DNA from: Liquorilactobacillus ghanensis DSM 18630
GTDB taxonomy: Bacteria; Bacillota; Bacilli; Lactobacillales; Lactobacillaceae
Direction of reading: 5' to 3'
Assembly: GCF_001435235.1 (NCBI RefSeq)
Contig: NZ_AZGB01000005.1
Span: 124,001 to 188,000, forward strand
Length of the DNA: 64,000 nucleotides
The notes below the pieces were generated by a model, which saw only the letters and a program-made list of their open reading frames with translations, searched no databases and was not told the origin of the DNA. Position numbers and translations under genes: made by a program. Position 1 is the stretch's first letter; every line of letters begins with the position of its first letter. Shown in pieces: positions 11,501-20,260 of this stretch.

Positions 11501-11955
11501 TATTGGATACAACTACTTTTTATCAAGGAATGCGAAATCATGAAAATCTATATGTTAAAGTTGCCAAGGGGAAGACTTTAATTATCAAATTAAATTCAAT
11601 TAGTCCTATTGATGAAGAAGGAAATCGTACGCTTTTCTTCAATTTAAATGGTCAGCCGCAACAAATTGTAGTTCATGATAATAGTCAAAAAGCTAAAGTT
11701 AGTCAAACACTTAAAGCAGAACCGACCAATCCAAACCAAATTGGAGCAACCTTGAGCGGCTCGGTACTTAATGTTCTTGTCAAAAAGAATCAATCAGTAG
11801 CTAAGGGAGATCCACTAGTTATTACTGAAGCAATGAAAATGGAGACAACTATTAAAGCACCGTTTACTGGTAAGGTTAGTCATGTCTATGTTAAAGCCGG
11901 TGATGTGTTGGCACCACAGGATTTGTTGTTGGAGTTGGAACCGATAAAGGGATAA
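8524..11955 (+). CDS. pyc: Pyruvate carboxylase
   Basis: A single-chain biotin enzyme of 1143 residues that makes oxaloacetate from pyruvate, bicarbonate and ATP, feeding aspartate synthesis. Domains in order are the biotin carboxylase/ATP-grasp domain (residues about 1-450, with the Gly-rich loop ALGGGGRGMR), the carboxyltransferase TIM barrel (about 530-800, starting LLTDTTMRDAHQS), the linker, and the C-terminal biotinyl domain with the target lysine in EAMKMET. It follows ftsW closely and has a good ribosome site (GAGGTGG). The gene is intact. Confidence 0.98.
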   Translation: MKKVLIANRGEIAVRIIRACHELKLKTVAIFAKEDDLSVHRFKADEAYLVGAGKRPIEAYLDMDDIIRIAKQTGADAIHPGYGFLSENEAFAAKCQQAGITFIGPTAEQLAIFGDKIRAKEAALAAGLHTIPGSDGPVKSVAEVREFGQRHGFPVMVKAALGGGGRGMRIIRNAQEVAENFERARSEAQQSFGDDELYVEKYLENPKHIEVQILADQHGNVIHLFERDCSVQRRHQKVIEFAPSIVLSESRRQEICNAAVRLMKSVHYQNAGTVEFLVTAEDYYFIEVNPRVQVEHTVTEMITNVDIVQSQILIASGKNLHKDLKIPEQNQIFFHGCAIQCRVTTEDPENNFMPDTGKIETYRSPGGYGVRLDGGNAYTGSIITPYFDSLLVKACVSSRTFEGAVMKMNRVLNEFIIRGVKTNIPFMQNVLNHPVFKAGEAHTTFIDKTPELFVFERKPQTANQLLKYIGDVTVNGFPGIGKHHKKYVPNIRMAKDFAPAKSTLTAKQILDQQGAAALTSWIQQQEQVLLTDTTMRDAHQSLFATRMRTKDMIPAARVYEKALPQIFSAEVWGGATFDVAYRFLHEDPWQRLQLIRRLMPHTLLQMLFRGSNAVGYKNYPDNVLEKFIQQSATDGVDVFRIFDSLNWVAQMEKSIKYVRDTGKIAEGTMCYTGDVINPEEHKYDLKYYQGLAKDLVAAGSQIIGIKDMAGLLKPQAAYALISSLKEAVDVPIHLHTHDTTGNGIATYVQAVKAGVDIVDVATSALSGTTSQPSMSSLYYALAGTQRQPQLNIDNVEKMNRYWLGVKPCYQDFMNGITAPQTDIYETEMPGGQYSNLQQQAKALGIADFELVKQRYREVNQLLGDIVKVTPSSKVVGDLSLFMIQNSLTADNILEKGATLDFPESVVNFFAGNLGQPVGGFPPELQRVVLKGKKAITVRPGSLAPAADFQKTAAELKQKIKHTPTTEEVLSYLLYPDVLLDYEKSAERYGILGLLDTTTFYQGMRNHENLYVKVAKGKTLIIKLNSISPIDEEGNRTLFFNLNGQPQQIVVHDNSQKAKVSQTLKAEPTNPNQIGATLSGSVLNVLVKKNQSVAKGDPLVITEAMKMETTIKAPFTGKVSHVYVKAGDVLAPQDLLLELEPIKG

Positions 11956-11959
11956 TTGA

Positions 11960-13114
11960 ATGAAAAAAAAGTTTTACTGGAAAAGTGTTTTTAACTTTCT
12001 ATGGGTTTTATTGCTGATTTTAGGAATATTTTATGTTAATACTGCTCTAAAGGACCAGCAAAATGGCTCTAAGTCAAAAAAAGTAACAACAATTGAAAAA
12101 AAGCAGGATGACAATAATATAAAATTGACGACCCCGAAGGTAAAAGCACTTAAAACTAGTAAAATGGCAGCTTATATCGGAGTTTCAAGCTCAGTAATTC
12201 TAACAGATTTTGGTCAACCGACTGCAACAGTTGCCAGTGCTTCAAATCTTAAATGGTGGTTGTATAATTTAAATAATCAGTCATATTTAAAAATTGGAAT
12301 TGATCAGTATACTAAAAAAGTAGCAGCAATTTTTGTTGTTGGTCCAAGTAAAGCGCAAGGAAAATTAAAAGTGGGTTTGTCGTTTAAACGTTTGCTGCAA
12401 TTGACGACGCTTTATGCTAACTTTAAATTCAACTATCGCGAACAAGCTTTTCAATATGAATTATCAGAAAATGATTTAAATCGCCACCCACTAATTAGTT
12501 TTAAAAATGGCAGTTATGCAATTGCTTATCTTAAACCAAAGACAAAGCAGATTTATGCACTTGAATATTTAAATACTGATACATTATTAAAAAAGAATCT
12601 GTATCATTTAGTTGCACCAGTTCCACTGCCCGCGCAGTATCAGGGAGAAGTTGATTGGCAGCAATTAGAACAGATGTTGCCGGCAGATTTTTTGCAGTTA
12701 GTTAATGCTAAGCGACGACAGCAGTCGCGAGCGGTAATACCAGTTGATCCAAATTTAAATGCTCAAACACATGCAGCCGCTGACAAACTATTTAAAAGTC
12801 CGCGAAATTGGTTGCAATCTGCGCAAGCTAAGCAGTTAAAGAGTATTTTAAATGATGATTTCAGTCAGAAGAAAACAATTTTTTTACATCGATCTAAATT
12901 GAGTAAAAAACGACTTAAATTATTAGGACTGGAAAATTATTCTAAGGTAAAGCTGTGGGTAATTGCCCCCATTTATAGTAGTTCAACAATTTTTGATCAG
13001 CCTAAATTACTTTCCAGCTGGATTAATAGTTTTGTAGAAACTGGTCGGTATCGGATTGGAATGTATTACGAGCATGGTGTCCTAGTTATTATTAGCAGTA
13101 AGGGTGGAATCTAA
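11960..13114 (+). CDS. CAP-associated N-terminal domain protein with degenerate CAP-like C-terminus
   Basis: A 384-residue envelope protein. Residues 8-28 form a signal anchor, and residues about 65-185 match the CAP-associated N-terminal domain (YIGVSSS, WWLYN). The C-terminal half begins like a CAP/SCP domain (FLQLVNAKRRQQS, HAAADKLF), but the usual histidine/glutamate cavity residues and the GHREN-type block are not visible, so it is divergent. The family (YlbC-like in Bacillus) has no firmly known role. It starts 4 bases after pyc and its stop overlaps the ylbG start, so it is part of the same operon. Confidence 0.8.
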   Translation: MKKKFYWKSVFNFLWVLLLILGIFYVNTALKDQQNGSKSKKVTTIEKKQDDNNIKLTTPKVKALKTSKMAAYIGVSSSVILTDFGQPTATVASASNLKWWLYNLNNQSYLKIGIDQYTKKVAAIFVVGPSKAQGKLKVGLSFKRLLQLTTLYANFKFNYREQAFQYELSENDLNRHPLISFKNGSYAIAYLKPKTKQIYALEYLNTDTLLKKNLYHLVAPVPLPAQYQGEVDWQQLEQMLPADFLQLVNAKRRQQSRAVIPVDPNLNAQTHAAADKLFKSPRNWLQSAQAKQLKSILNDDFSQKKTIFLHRSKLSKKRLKLLGLENYSKVKLWVIAPIYSSSTIFDQPKLLSSWINSFVETGRYRIGMYYEHGVLVIISSKGGI

Positions 13115-13422
13115 TGGAATTTAAGGAAAAAAAGCGTGAAGGCTTGATCGTCTATCTTTATCACTTACGAAATAGTCGACAATTAAGAAAATTTGGGACG
13201 ATTCACTACGTATCGCGTAAAATGAAATATGTTGTTTTGTATATTAACACTGAAAACGAAGCGGAAATTGTGAAACGGCTGCAGTCATTGCATTTTGTTA
13301 AAAAAGTGGATATTTCTTTGCGGCCGCAGTTAAAAACCAAGTTTGCTGATGAACTTGGGGTACGTTATAAATTAACAGATGAAGATCGTGAAAAATATAA
13401 AACTGGTAGGAAAGCTGTATGA
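13114..13422 (+). CDS. ylbG: YlbG family protein (UPF0298/DUF2129)
   Basis: A 102-residue small basic protein. The N-terminal part has the family signature with GLIVYLYHLRNSRQLRKFG. Function is unknown, although it is consistently placed before rsmD in Bacilli, suggesting a link with ribosome or RNA metabolism. The ATG overlaps the upstream stop codon, and its own 3' end overlaps the rsmD start by 4 bases. Confidence 0.9.
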   Translation: MEFKEKKREGLIVYLYHLRNSRQLRKFGTIHYVSRKMKYVVLYINTENEAEIVKRLQSLHFVKKVDISLRPQLKTKFADELGVRYKLTDEDREKYKTGRKAV

Positions 13423-13973
13423 GAGTAATTTCAGGTAAATTTCGTGGCCGCAAACTTAAAGCTGTACCGGGATTACGTACTCGCCCGACTACTGACAAGG
13501 TCAAAGAAGCAGTTTTCAATATGTTGGGTCTACAAATTAATGGACCTGTTTTGGACCTGTTTGCCGGTAGTGGAGCTTTAGCGATTGAAGCTGTTTCACG
13601 GGGAGCCGATTTTGCTGTTTTAGTCGATCGACAATATCAAGCAATCAAAACAATTAAAGAAAATATTGCTCTGACTAAGGAAATAAGCAATTTTGAGGTC
13701 ATTAAAGCCGATGCTTTTAGAATTTTAAAAATGCTGGCAGAAAAAAATTATAAATTTAATTATATTTTTTTGGATCCGCCATATAAGCAGCAAAAGATCG
13801 TTGCTGTTTTGCAGCAATTAAGGGAACTTAATTTATTGGCAAAGGATGCAATTATAGTTTGCGAAACAGATCAACAAGCACAGTTACCAGAAACAATAAC
13901 TGGGTATACATTGTGGAAACGTGCTGATTATGGGATAACGGAAGTAACTTTTTATCAATTGCGGGGTGAGTAG
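13419..13973 (+). CDS. rsmD: 16S rRNA (guanine966-N2)-methyltransferase RsmD
   Basis: A SAM-dependent methyltransferase of 184 residues that modifies G966 of 16S rRNA during 30S assembly. The N-terminus MRVISGKFRGRKL and the SAM-binding motif LDLFAGSGALAIEA (about residues 44-57) are typical. The catalytic FLDPPYK motif lies near residue 118. Starts within an ATGA overlap with ylbG and is followed 2 bases later by coaD, a conserved pairing in Firmicutes. Confidence 0.95.
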   Translation: MRVISGKFRGRKLKAVPGLRTRPTTDKVKEAVFNMLGLQINGPVLDLFAGSGALAIEAVSRGADFAVLVDRQYQAIKTIKENIALTKEISNFEVIKADAFRILKMLAEKNYKFNYIFLDPPYKQQKIVAVLQQLRELNLLAKDAIIVCETDQQAQLPETITGYTLWKRADYGITEVTFYQLRGE

Positions 13974-13975
13974 AT

Positions 13976-14458
13976 TTGATTGCTGTTTTTCCAGGAAGTT
14001 TTGATCCGGTAACTAATGGACATTTGGATGTGATTCGTCGGGCAGCTGCTTTGTTTGATCGAGTAGTGGTCTTAATAATGAAGAATACTGCCAAAAAAGG
14101 ACTCTTTACGGTTGAAGAACGAGTTAAATTATTAAACCAAGTAGTTGCTGAACAAAAGTTGCACCGGGTTGAAATTTCAGCAGCAACAGATCGATTAACG
14201 GTTGATGCGGTAAGGAGCTTAGGCGGACAAGTAATTATTCGCGGTGTACGGAATGAACGGGATTTTAGTTTTGAACGAGACATTGCTGAGTTAAACCGTC
14301 GTTTAGCTCCTGAAATTGAGACATTATTATTACCGACCAGTCCTGAATTAGCCGTAATTTCTTCTAGTTATGTTAAAGAAATTGCACAATTTGGTGGTGA
14401 ATTGTCAAGCCTTGTAGCATCTCCGGTAGCTCGGGCATTGCAAGAAAGGTTTGATTGA
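13976..14458 (+). CDS. coaD: Phosphopantetheine adenylyltransferase
   Basis: Catalyses the fourth step of coenzyme A synthesis, adenylylating 4'-phosphopantetheine. The nucleotidyltransferase motif GSFDPVTNGHLD (about residues 7-18) and the C-terminal ISSSYVKE signature are intact, and the length of 160 is standard. The start is TTG at 13976, placed behind GGGGTGAG in the rsmD 3' end. The gene sits between rsmD and the ylbL-type protease, as in other lactobacilli. Confidence 0.96.
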   Translation: MIAVFPGSFDPVTNGHLDVIRRAAALFDRVVVLIMKNTAKKGLFTVEERVKLLNQVVAEQKLHRVEISAATDRLTVDAVRSLGGQVIIRGVRNERDFSFERDIAELNRRLAPEIETLLLPTSPELAVISSSYVKEIAQFGGELSSLVASPVARALQERFD

Positions 14459-14460
14459 TA

Positions 14461-15462
14461 ATGCGAAGAAAACAACGTTGGTGGCTAATTGGTCTATTGG
14501 TTATTTTACTGGCAATTGGGACTTTTTTTCCATTGCCAGTGTATCTTGAAACGGTTGGAAGTGCACAAAATGTTGCTAAGTATGTAACCGTTGCTAAGAA
14601 ACGAGATCGGCATTCAGGAAAATTGATGTTAACATATGTTGAATTAGCTCGGGCAACTCCCTTTTTGTATGTGGCTAGTTTTTTTGATCGAAATGCTTCA
14701 CGAATTCCAAGTGAGCAAGTTACTGGCGGTGTCAACAATCGGGAGTTTGATTTAGTACAAAATTACTATATGCAAACTGCTGTTAACCAAGCACAATCAA
14801 GTGCTTTAAAATTGGCTGGTAAGCAATATCAGCAGAAATTTCAAGGAATTTACGTGATGTCAGTGTTGAAAAAATCTAATTTCAATAACAAGCTTCAGGT
14901 GGGTGATTTAATTCAGCGGGTCAATGGTAAAAGTTTTTCGTCATTGACAGCGATGATGCATTATTTGAATGCGAAAAAAACTGGTGAGACAGTAAAAATT
15001 AATTATCTTCGCCACGGAAGTTCCAAGATTTCTCAGGGTAAAGTTATAAGTTTACCCAACTCTAAGCGACATGGAATTGGAATTTCTTTGGTTGCTAAAA
15101 CCAATGTTGTATCAAATAGCCAAATTAAAGCTGATATGGATGGAATTGGCGGACCTTCAGCTGGATTGATGCTGGCTTTACAGATGTACAGTCAATTGAG
15201 CCATCGTGATCTTAAGGCTGGACGTGAGATTGCCGGCACAGGGACAATATCAGCTAGTGGTAAAGTTGGTCAGATTGGTGGCATTGATAAAAAAGTCATT
15301 GCTGCCAACAAAGCAGGAGCAACAATTTTTTTAGCTCCTGCAGGTAAAGCAAATTATCATGAAGCTCAAAAAACAGCTGAGCGAATCAAAACTAAAATGA
15401 AAATTGTACCAATCAAAAATTTAACGCAGGCAATCAATTACCTAGCACATAGTCATGGGTAA
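14461..15462 (+). CDS. PDZ/Lon-type membrane-anchored serine protease (YlbL/SepM family)
   Basis: A 333-residue extracytoplasmic protease. It has an N-terminal signal anchor (about residues 8-24), a PDZ domain (about 110-190) and a C-terminal S16 Lon-type domain. The catalytic serine lies in GGPSAGLM and the lysine in GGIDKKVIAANKAG, so the Ser-Lys dyad appears complete. Relatives include Bacillus YlbL and streptococcal SepM, which processes a competence peptide; the substrate here is unknown. The ATG at 14461 is preferred, with TTG at 14455 as the alternative; both follow AGAAAGG. Confidence 0.9.
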   Translation: MRRKQRWWLIGLLVILLAIGTFFPLPVYLETVGSAQNVAKYVTVAKKRDRHSGKLMLTYVELARATPFLYVASFFDRNASRIPSEQVTGGVNNREFDLVQNYYMQTAVNQAQSSALKLAGKQYQQKFQGIYVMSVLKKSNFNNKLQVGDLIQRVNGKSFSSLTAMMHYLNAKKTGETVKINYLRHGSSKISQGKVISLPNSKRHGIGISLVAKTNVVSNSQIKADMDGIGGPSAGLMLALQMYSQLSHRDLKAGREIAGTGTISASGKVGQIGGIDKKVIAANKAGATIFLAPAGKANYHEAQKTAERIKTKMKIVPIKNLTQAINYLAHSHG

Positions 15463-15476
15463 ACAATTAAGCATAC

Positions 15477-15521
15477 AAGATCAAAAAATCCGTTTTAACT
15501 GGTTTTTTGGTCTTGTTTTTT
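15477..15521 (+). terminator. Rho-independent terminator after the ylbL-type gene
   Basis: AAGATCAAAAAATCC pairs with GGTTTTTTGGTCTT with wobbles, followed by a T tract. It closes the long operon that starts at ylaN or pyc. Confidence 0.8.
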
Positions 15522-15619
15522 ACTTTGTTGTTAAGTAACTGCCTAAAAGTAAGCAAATTAAAATTTCCTTCTAAAAATATATGCGTAATTTGCGTATTTA
15601 ATTGACAGGAGGGGATGTG

Positions 15620-16372
15620 ATGAAAAAGTTACGAGCGATTTTTGATGAGTACCGAACTAGAATTATAATTGGTGGAATTGCAGGAATCATTTTATTGCTT
15701 TTGGGATGGAGTTGGTGGCAAAAGAACCAGGCTACTGAATTAACAGAATTAGATACAAAAACTGAAAAAAATGCAAAAATTTCCCAATCAAGTACGGCAA
15801 TGTCTAAAAGCAGTTCAATCGCGAACAAATCAACTTTTTTTGTTGATATTAAGGGTGCGATTGCCAAACCCGGAGTTTATCGGGTCAATCGTAGTCAACG
15901 TGTAAATGACGTGGTCATGGCGGCTGGTGGCTTACTAAAAACGGCAGATTCTAATCGAATAAATTTATCATTGCAGCTACACGACCAGCAAATAATTTTC
16001 ATTCCTTTTCAAAATGATGCTAGTGCTGGCAGCAGCCAATTGCCTACTACAGTTGAGCAAACCCCATCAGCAAGTAATAATGTTTCAAATGCAACTGATT
16101 CAACAACTAGTTCGGCGAGTTCGACAATTACAGCAAATAATGAGTCTGATGAAACAGCATCAAAGATCGATCTAAACTCTGCAACCAAGGAACAGTTAAT
16201 GCAAATAAACGGAATCGGTGAGAAAAAAGCAGCTATGATTATTAATTATCGGCAAGAACATGGTAGTTTTAAAAAGTTGGAAGATTTAAAAAATATTACC
16301 GGAATCGGTGATAAGACTTTTGCAGTGATGGCTGAAAGTTTAATTGTGGGCAACACTACAAATACAAATTAA
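15620..16372 (+). CDS. comEA: Competence DNA receptor ComEA
   Basis: A 250-residue membrane-anchored DNA-binding protein that pulls double-stranded DNA to the uptake channel. A signal anchor at about residues 15-32 is followed by a Ser-rich linker, a SLBB/ubiquitin-like domain (about 70-125, VDIKGAIAKPGVYRV), a second Ser/Thr linker, and a C-terminal helix-hairpin-helix pair (INGIGEKKAAMIINYR, ITGIGDKTF). The start is ATG 15620, placed 5 bases after AGGAGGGG. It is followed by comEB and comEC, the classic operon order. Confidence 0.95.
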   Translation: MKKLRAIFDEYRTRIIIGGIAGIILLLLGWSWWQKNQATELTELDTKTEKNAKISQSSTAMSKSSSIANKSTFFVDIKGAIAKPGVYRVNRSQRVNDVVMAAGGLLKTADSNRINLSLQLHDQQIIFIPFQNDASAGSSQLPTTVEQTPSASNNVSNATDSTTSSASSTITANNESDETASKIDLNSATKEQLMQINGIGEKKAAMIINYRQEHGSFKKLEDLKNITGIGDKTFAVMAESLIVGNTTNTN

Positions 16373-16435
16373 ATTTTAGCTGTGGCAAATTTCTGCTATA
16401 CTATACATTAATCATAAAGGTTAGGTGATAATAAA

Positions 16436-16924
16436 ATGGATAAGCGAATACCGTGGAATCAGTATTTTATGATGCAGGCAATGCTGCTTTCTTTAAGAAG
16501 TACTTGTGAGCGATTGTCGGTTGGTGCAATTTTAGTTCGTGATCGGCGAATAATTGCCGGCGGTTACAATGGTTCAGTTTCAGGTGATGATCATTGTATC
16601 GATCAAGGCTGTTATTTAGTTGGTGGACATTGTGTGCGGACGATTCATGCAGAAATGAATTCAGTTTTGCAATGTGCAAAGTTTGGAATAGCCACTGATA
16701 AGGCTGAAATTTATGTTACAGATTTTCCTTGTTTGCAGTGTACAAAAATGTTGTTGCAAGCGGGGATTTGTAAAATATATTATTTGAGAAACTACCATAA
16801 TGATGACTATGCTGTTAAATTAATGAAATTAAAAAATGTTGCTGTTGAACAAGTTACACTGGATTCTAAATATTTGCAGCTGCTGGATAACCAAGTAGCT
16901 GCTAGTTCGATTAAACAAAAATAA
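16436..16924 (+). CDS. comEB: dCMP/cytidine deaminase-family protein ComEB
   Basis: A zinc-dependent deoxycytidylate deaminase-like enzyme of 162 residues. The zinc motif HAEMNSVLQ with the catalytic Glu and the second ligand block PCLQC are present. In Bacillus the comE operon includes this gene although it is not needed for uptake; it probably supplies dUMP for thymidylate synthesis. The comEC gene follows directly, with no room for a separate promoter. Confidence 0.93.
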   Translation: MDKRIPWNQYFMMQAMLLSLRSTCERLSVGAILVRDRRIIAGGYNGSVSGDDHCIDQGCYLVGGHCVRTIHAEMNSVLQCAKFGIATDKAEIYVTDFPCLQCTKMLLQAGICKIYYLRNYHNDDYAVKLMKLKNVAVEQVTLDSKYLQLLDNQVAASSIKQK

Positions 16925-16941
16925 AAGAACGATATCTTTTT

Positions 16942-19164
16942 TTGGTTGCAATTACCTTAATTTTGTTAACACTGGTATATTTCGAATTCAGCTTTATTTG
17001 GCTGAGTTTGATAATTTTAATTGCAATTCGAGTATTCTTTTTAAGACAAAGAAAATTATTGTTATTATGGATTGTGTTGGTTGTAATTTGGTTAAGTTGG
17101 CTCACTTGTTGGAATAAGGCACAGCTGGCTAATCGTTTGCAGCATAATGAGCAGTTATCAGACCAGCATATCATTGTTGCTCCTGATGAAATCCAAGTAG
17201 ACGGAGATTTAGTAAAATTTAAGGGTAGGTGGCAAGAAAAAAATCAACGGATTCAGGGTTATTATCGCTTGCAATCTTTATCAGAAAAATCGAAATGGCT
17301 TCATCAAGCACAAACTGCGGATTTAACAGTTTCCGGAGATTTTAGCTCTGTTAGTGGACCAACTAATGAGAACCAATTCGATTATCAGCGATATTTAGGT
17401 TCTCAGAGAATCGTTAATCAAGTTTTTGTTAAAAAAATGGTTTTGAAGTCACATATTAATTCTATAACTTTAACGGACTTGATAGCTCGGCTGCATGAAT
17501 TGCGTTGGCAGTTGCTTAAACAGCTGGATCAACTCGATAATCCATTAAAAAGTTACGGTCAGCTACTTTTACTGGGATACTATAATGCAGACTATGACCA
17601 ACAGATTCAGCAAATTAATCAGTTGGGTTTGTTATATTTGTTTAGTTTGTCTGGAATGCATGTTTTTTATTTATTGCGAGTTATTAGATGGCTGTTTACT
17701 TATTTAAAAATTACGCGTGAAACTTATGAGTGGTTTTGTTTGCTGTTATTGCCAATTTATGCTGTTTTGGGTGGACTCTCAGCTAGTCTGTTGCGAGCAG
17801 TTTTAATGTCTTGGTTGATTATCTTTTTTCAGCGATTGAAACTCCGGTTGAGTGGAGTGACTGCTGAGTGCCTTGTTTTGATTGTGAATTTAGCGTATTC
17901 ACCACTGCTGCTTTTTTCATTGGGTTTTCAACTGAGTTATTTATTGACTTTTATTTTACTTGAAAACAAAAATTTAAATCAAATTAAATTGGGAATAAAA
18001 CTGAATTGCTATAGTTTACCTTTGATCTTGTGGCATACTTATCAATGGAATTTATTAACGGGACTTTTAACGATCGCGATTATGCCAATTTTTGATTGGT
18101 TAATTGTGCCTACAGTTGTTTGTGGTACATTGTTGCCATTTACTGCTGTTATAGCAAATTATTTCTTAAATTTAGTAGTTATGGCTTTCGACCTGCTGGC
18201 CAAACTGCCATTTGTGATAACTTTTGGGAAACCACCATTAATTTTAGTAGTGGGGACAATAATTATTTTAAATATCCTGGAGTTTTCTCGAAAAAAGCAG
18301 TTGCTGTGGTCAGCAATAATAGTGGCTTATTTGATAACCGGAAGCATGATTCGACTGCCACTTAAAGATGAAGTCGTTTATTTTGATATCGGTCAGGGAG
18401 ATTGTACTTTAATTCGACGAAAGTTTAATCAGGCATTGACACTGGTGGATACAGGCGGAAAAGTTTCATTTAATCATGAAAAATGGCGACAGCGACATAG
18501 CAAAACTAATGGAGAAACAGTTGTTGCTAATTATCTTTTAAGTAAGGGAATAACTAAAATTGACAATTTGTTTTTGACGCATCAAGATGCGGATCATACT
18601 GCAAATTTTGATAGTATTGTGCATAAGATTAAAATTCAGCGGGTATTAGTACCGGATGGGATGCAAAAAGTTTCTTCTTTTATTCGTCGCCGCCGTCAAG
18701 CTGAAGTGATGCCCAATCAAATTTTAGCGATCAGCACTGAAAAGTATCATCAAGTTGCCGGGTTAACGCTATTACATCCATTTGGTTCAGGAAAAGGAAC
18801 TAATGAAGATTCACTGACACTTTGGTTTAAACTTGCTGGAGTTAGCTTCATTATTAGTGGTGATTTGGATCAAGCTGGTGAGAAAGAAATTATTCAGCAG
18901 CATCCCAACTTGCGTGTTAATGTTTTAAAAACTGGTCATCATGGTAGTAAAACTTCAACGGCTGCCAGTTATGTTTCGCAATTAAATCCCAAACTGGCAA
19001 TTATTTCAGCAGGGAAAAATAACCGGTATGGACATCCTAATCGTGAAACCTTATCAACACTAAAACATTTTAACGTGCCCTATATTTGCACAGCAGAAGC
19101 AGGGATGATTAAAATTTATCCTGCCAAGGACAAAATTACAGTCTGGACAGTAAATGATTATTAA
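16942..19164 (+). CDS. comEC: DNA internalization channel protein ComEC/Rec2
   Basis: A 740-residue polytopic membrane protein that translocates single-stranded DNA into the cell. It has N-terminal helices, an OB-like extracellular part (about 65-150), the competence membrane domain (about 200-480) and a C-terminal metallo-beta-lactamase domain with THQDADHTANF. It appears full length. The start is uncertain. TTG 16942 is the first standard start codon but has no ribosome site. Reading upstream to ATA at 16921 would give a KERYLFL beginning that overlaps the comEB stop. Confidence 0.93.
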   Translation: MVAITLILLTLVYFEFSFIWLSLIILIAIRVFFLRQRKLLLLWIVLVVIWLSWLTCWNKAQLANRLQHNEQLSDQHIIVAPDEIQVDGDLVKFKGRWQEKNQRIQGYYRLQSLSEKSKWLHQAQTADLTVSGDFSSVSGPTNENQFDYQRYLGSQRIVNQVFVKKMVLKSHINSITLTDLIARLHELRWQLLKQLDQLDNPLKSYGQLLLLGYYNADYDQQIQQINQLGLLYLFSLSGMHVFYLLRVIRWLFTYLKITRETYEWFCLLLLPIYAVLGGLSASLLRAVLMSWLIIFFQRLKLRLSGVTAECLVLIVNLAYSPLLLFSLGFQLSYLLTFILLENKNLNQIKLGIKLNCYSLPLILWHTYQWNLLTGLLTIAIMPIFDWLIVPTVVCGTLLPFTAVIANYFLNLVVMAFDLLAKLPFVITFGKPPLILVVGTIIILNILEFSRKKQLLWSAIIVAYLITGSMIRLPLKDEVVYFDIGQGDCTLIRRKFNQALTLVDTGGKVSFNHEKWRQRHSKTNGETVVANYLLSKGITKIDNLFLTHQDADHTANFDSIVHKIKIQRVLVPDGMQKVSSFIRRRRQAEVMPNQILAISTEKYHQVAGLTLLHPFGSGKGTNEDSLTLWFKLAGVSFIISGDLDQAGEKEIIQQHPNLRVNVLKTGHHGSKTSTAASYVSQLNPKLAIISAGKNNRYGHPNRETLSTLKHFNVPYICTAEAGMIKIYPAKDKITVWTVNDY

Positions 19165-19179
19165 AAAGGAGAACAGATT

Positions 19180-20217
19180 TTGAAAGCAATTGAACTGCTG
19201 AATGCTAAATTAACAAATGACAATATAAAAACAGTTTATTTGATAAATGGTTATGAGGCTTATTTAAGATCAAAGGTAATTGAGCAGTTAATTGGGGTTA
19301 TTCCCAGCGAACAGCGGTCAATGAATTTGGGAAAATTTGACTTAGAAAGTGATTTGCTGGCAGCGGCGGTTAACGATGCCCGTTCAGTTCCCTTTTTTGG
19401 TGAACGGCGAATTACGTTGATTTCTCATCCACTTTTTTTAACCGCAGTTAAATCAAAAAAGGTTCCAGAACAAAACATAGCTGACTTGGAAAACTATCTT
19501 AAACAGCCGGAACCAACTACTACGTTGATTATTGATCTGGGTAATCAGAAAATGGATGCTAGAAAAAAAATCAGCAAGTTATTAAAAAAAGTTTCAGTAA
19601 TAGTCGATTGTAGTGCCTTGCCAGAAAAAAAAGTACAGCAGTTAGTTACTGAACAAACTAAGCGTAATGAATTTAGTTTTACTGAGGATGCCTTGGAATT
19701 GCTAATTAAAAAGACTGAAGCAAATTATTCAACAATTATGAACGAGTTGCCCAAATTAGAGTTGGCTGCGCTTCAAACTAAAAAAATAACTCAATCAATG
19801 GTTGCTGAACTTGTTCCACAGACGCTAGAACAAAATGTTTTTGAACTCAGTAATTTAGTCTTGGCTGAAAAAAATGAACAAGCAATGAATTTATATCATG
19901 ATCTGTTATTGCAGCATGAGGAACCATTGAAGTTGAATGCTATTTTGATTGGTCAAGTCAGATTACTGTTGCAAACATTGGTTTTAATGAAACACGGTTA
20001 TGCACAAGGAGATATTGCGAGCGTTTTAAAGGTTCACCCGTATCGTGTGAAATTAGCGTTGCAGCAAGCACCGCATTTTTCACGTACAAAATTACGGGAA
20101 ATCTATTTAAATTTGATAAAATTTGAAGAACAATTAAAAACTAGTCAACAAGATCCAGAAAAGTTATTTCAGTTATTATTACTTGGTTATCTGGATTATG
20201 TAACAAAAAAGGACTAA
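19180..20217 (+). CDS. holA: DNA polymerase III delta subunit
   Basis: The 345-residue clamp-loader delta subunit opens the beta clamp during replication. The N-terminal AAA+-like region (NGYEAYLRSKVIEQL) and the delta-specific C-terminal helical domain (ILIGQVRLLLQTLVL) are visible. The start is TTG at 19180 behind AAAAGGAGAA. Its position directly after comEC and before the divergent S20 gene is conserved in Bacilli. Confidence 0.93.
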   Translation: MKAIELLNAKLTNDNIKTVYLINGYEAYLRSKVIEQLIGVIPSEQRSMNLGKFDLESDLLAAAVNDARSVPFFGERRITLISHPLFLTAVKSKKVPEQNIADLENYLKQPEPTTTLIIDLGNQKMDARKKISKLLKKVSVIVDCSALPEKKVQQLVTEQTKRNEFSFTEDALELLIKKTEANYSTIMNELPKLELAALQTKKITQSMVAELVPQTLEQNVFELSNLVLAEKNEQAMNLYHDLLLQHEEPLKLNAILIGQVRLLLQTLVLMKHGYAQGDIASVLKVHPYRVKLALQQAPHFSRTKLREIYLNLIKFEEQLKTSQQDPEKLFQLLLLGYLDYVTKKD

Positions 20218-20249
20218 AAAAAGCTGCAGATTGTTTTCTGCAGCTTTTT
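20218..20249. terminator. Bidirectional terminator between holA and rpsT
   Basis: AAAAGCTGCAGA and TCTGCAGCTTTT form a near-perfect stem with T tracts on both strands, so it can serve holA (plus) and rpsT (minus). Confidence 0.9.
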
Positions 20250-20260
20250 ACTAATGATTG

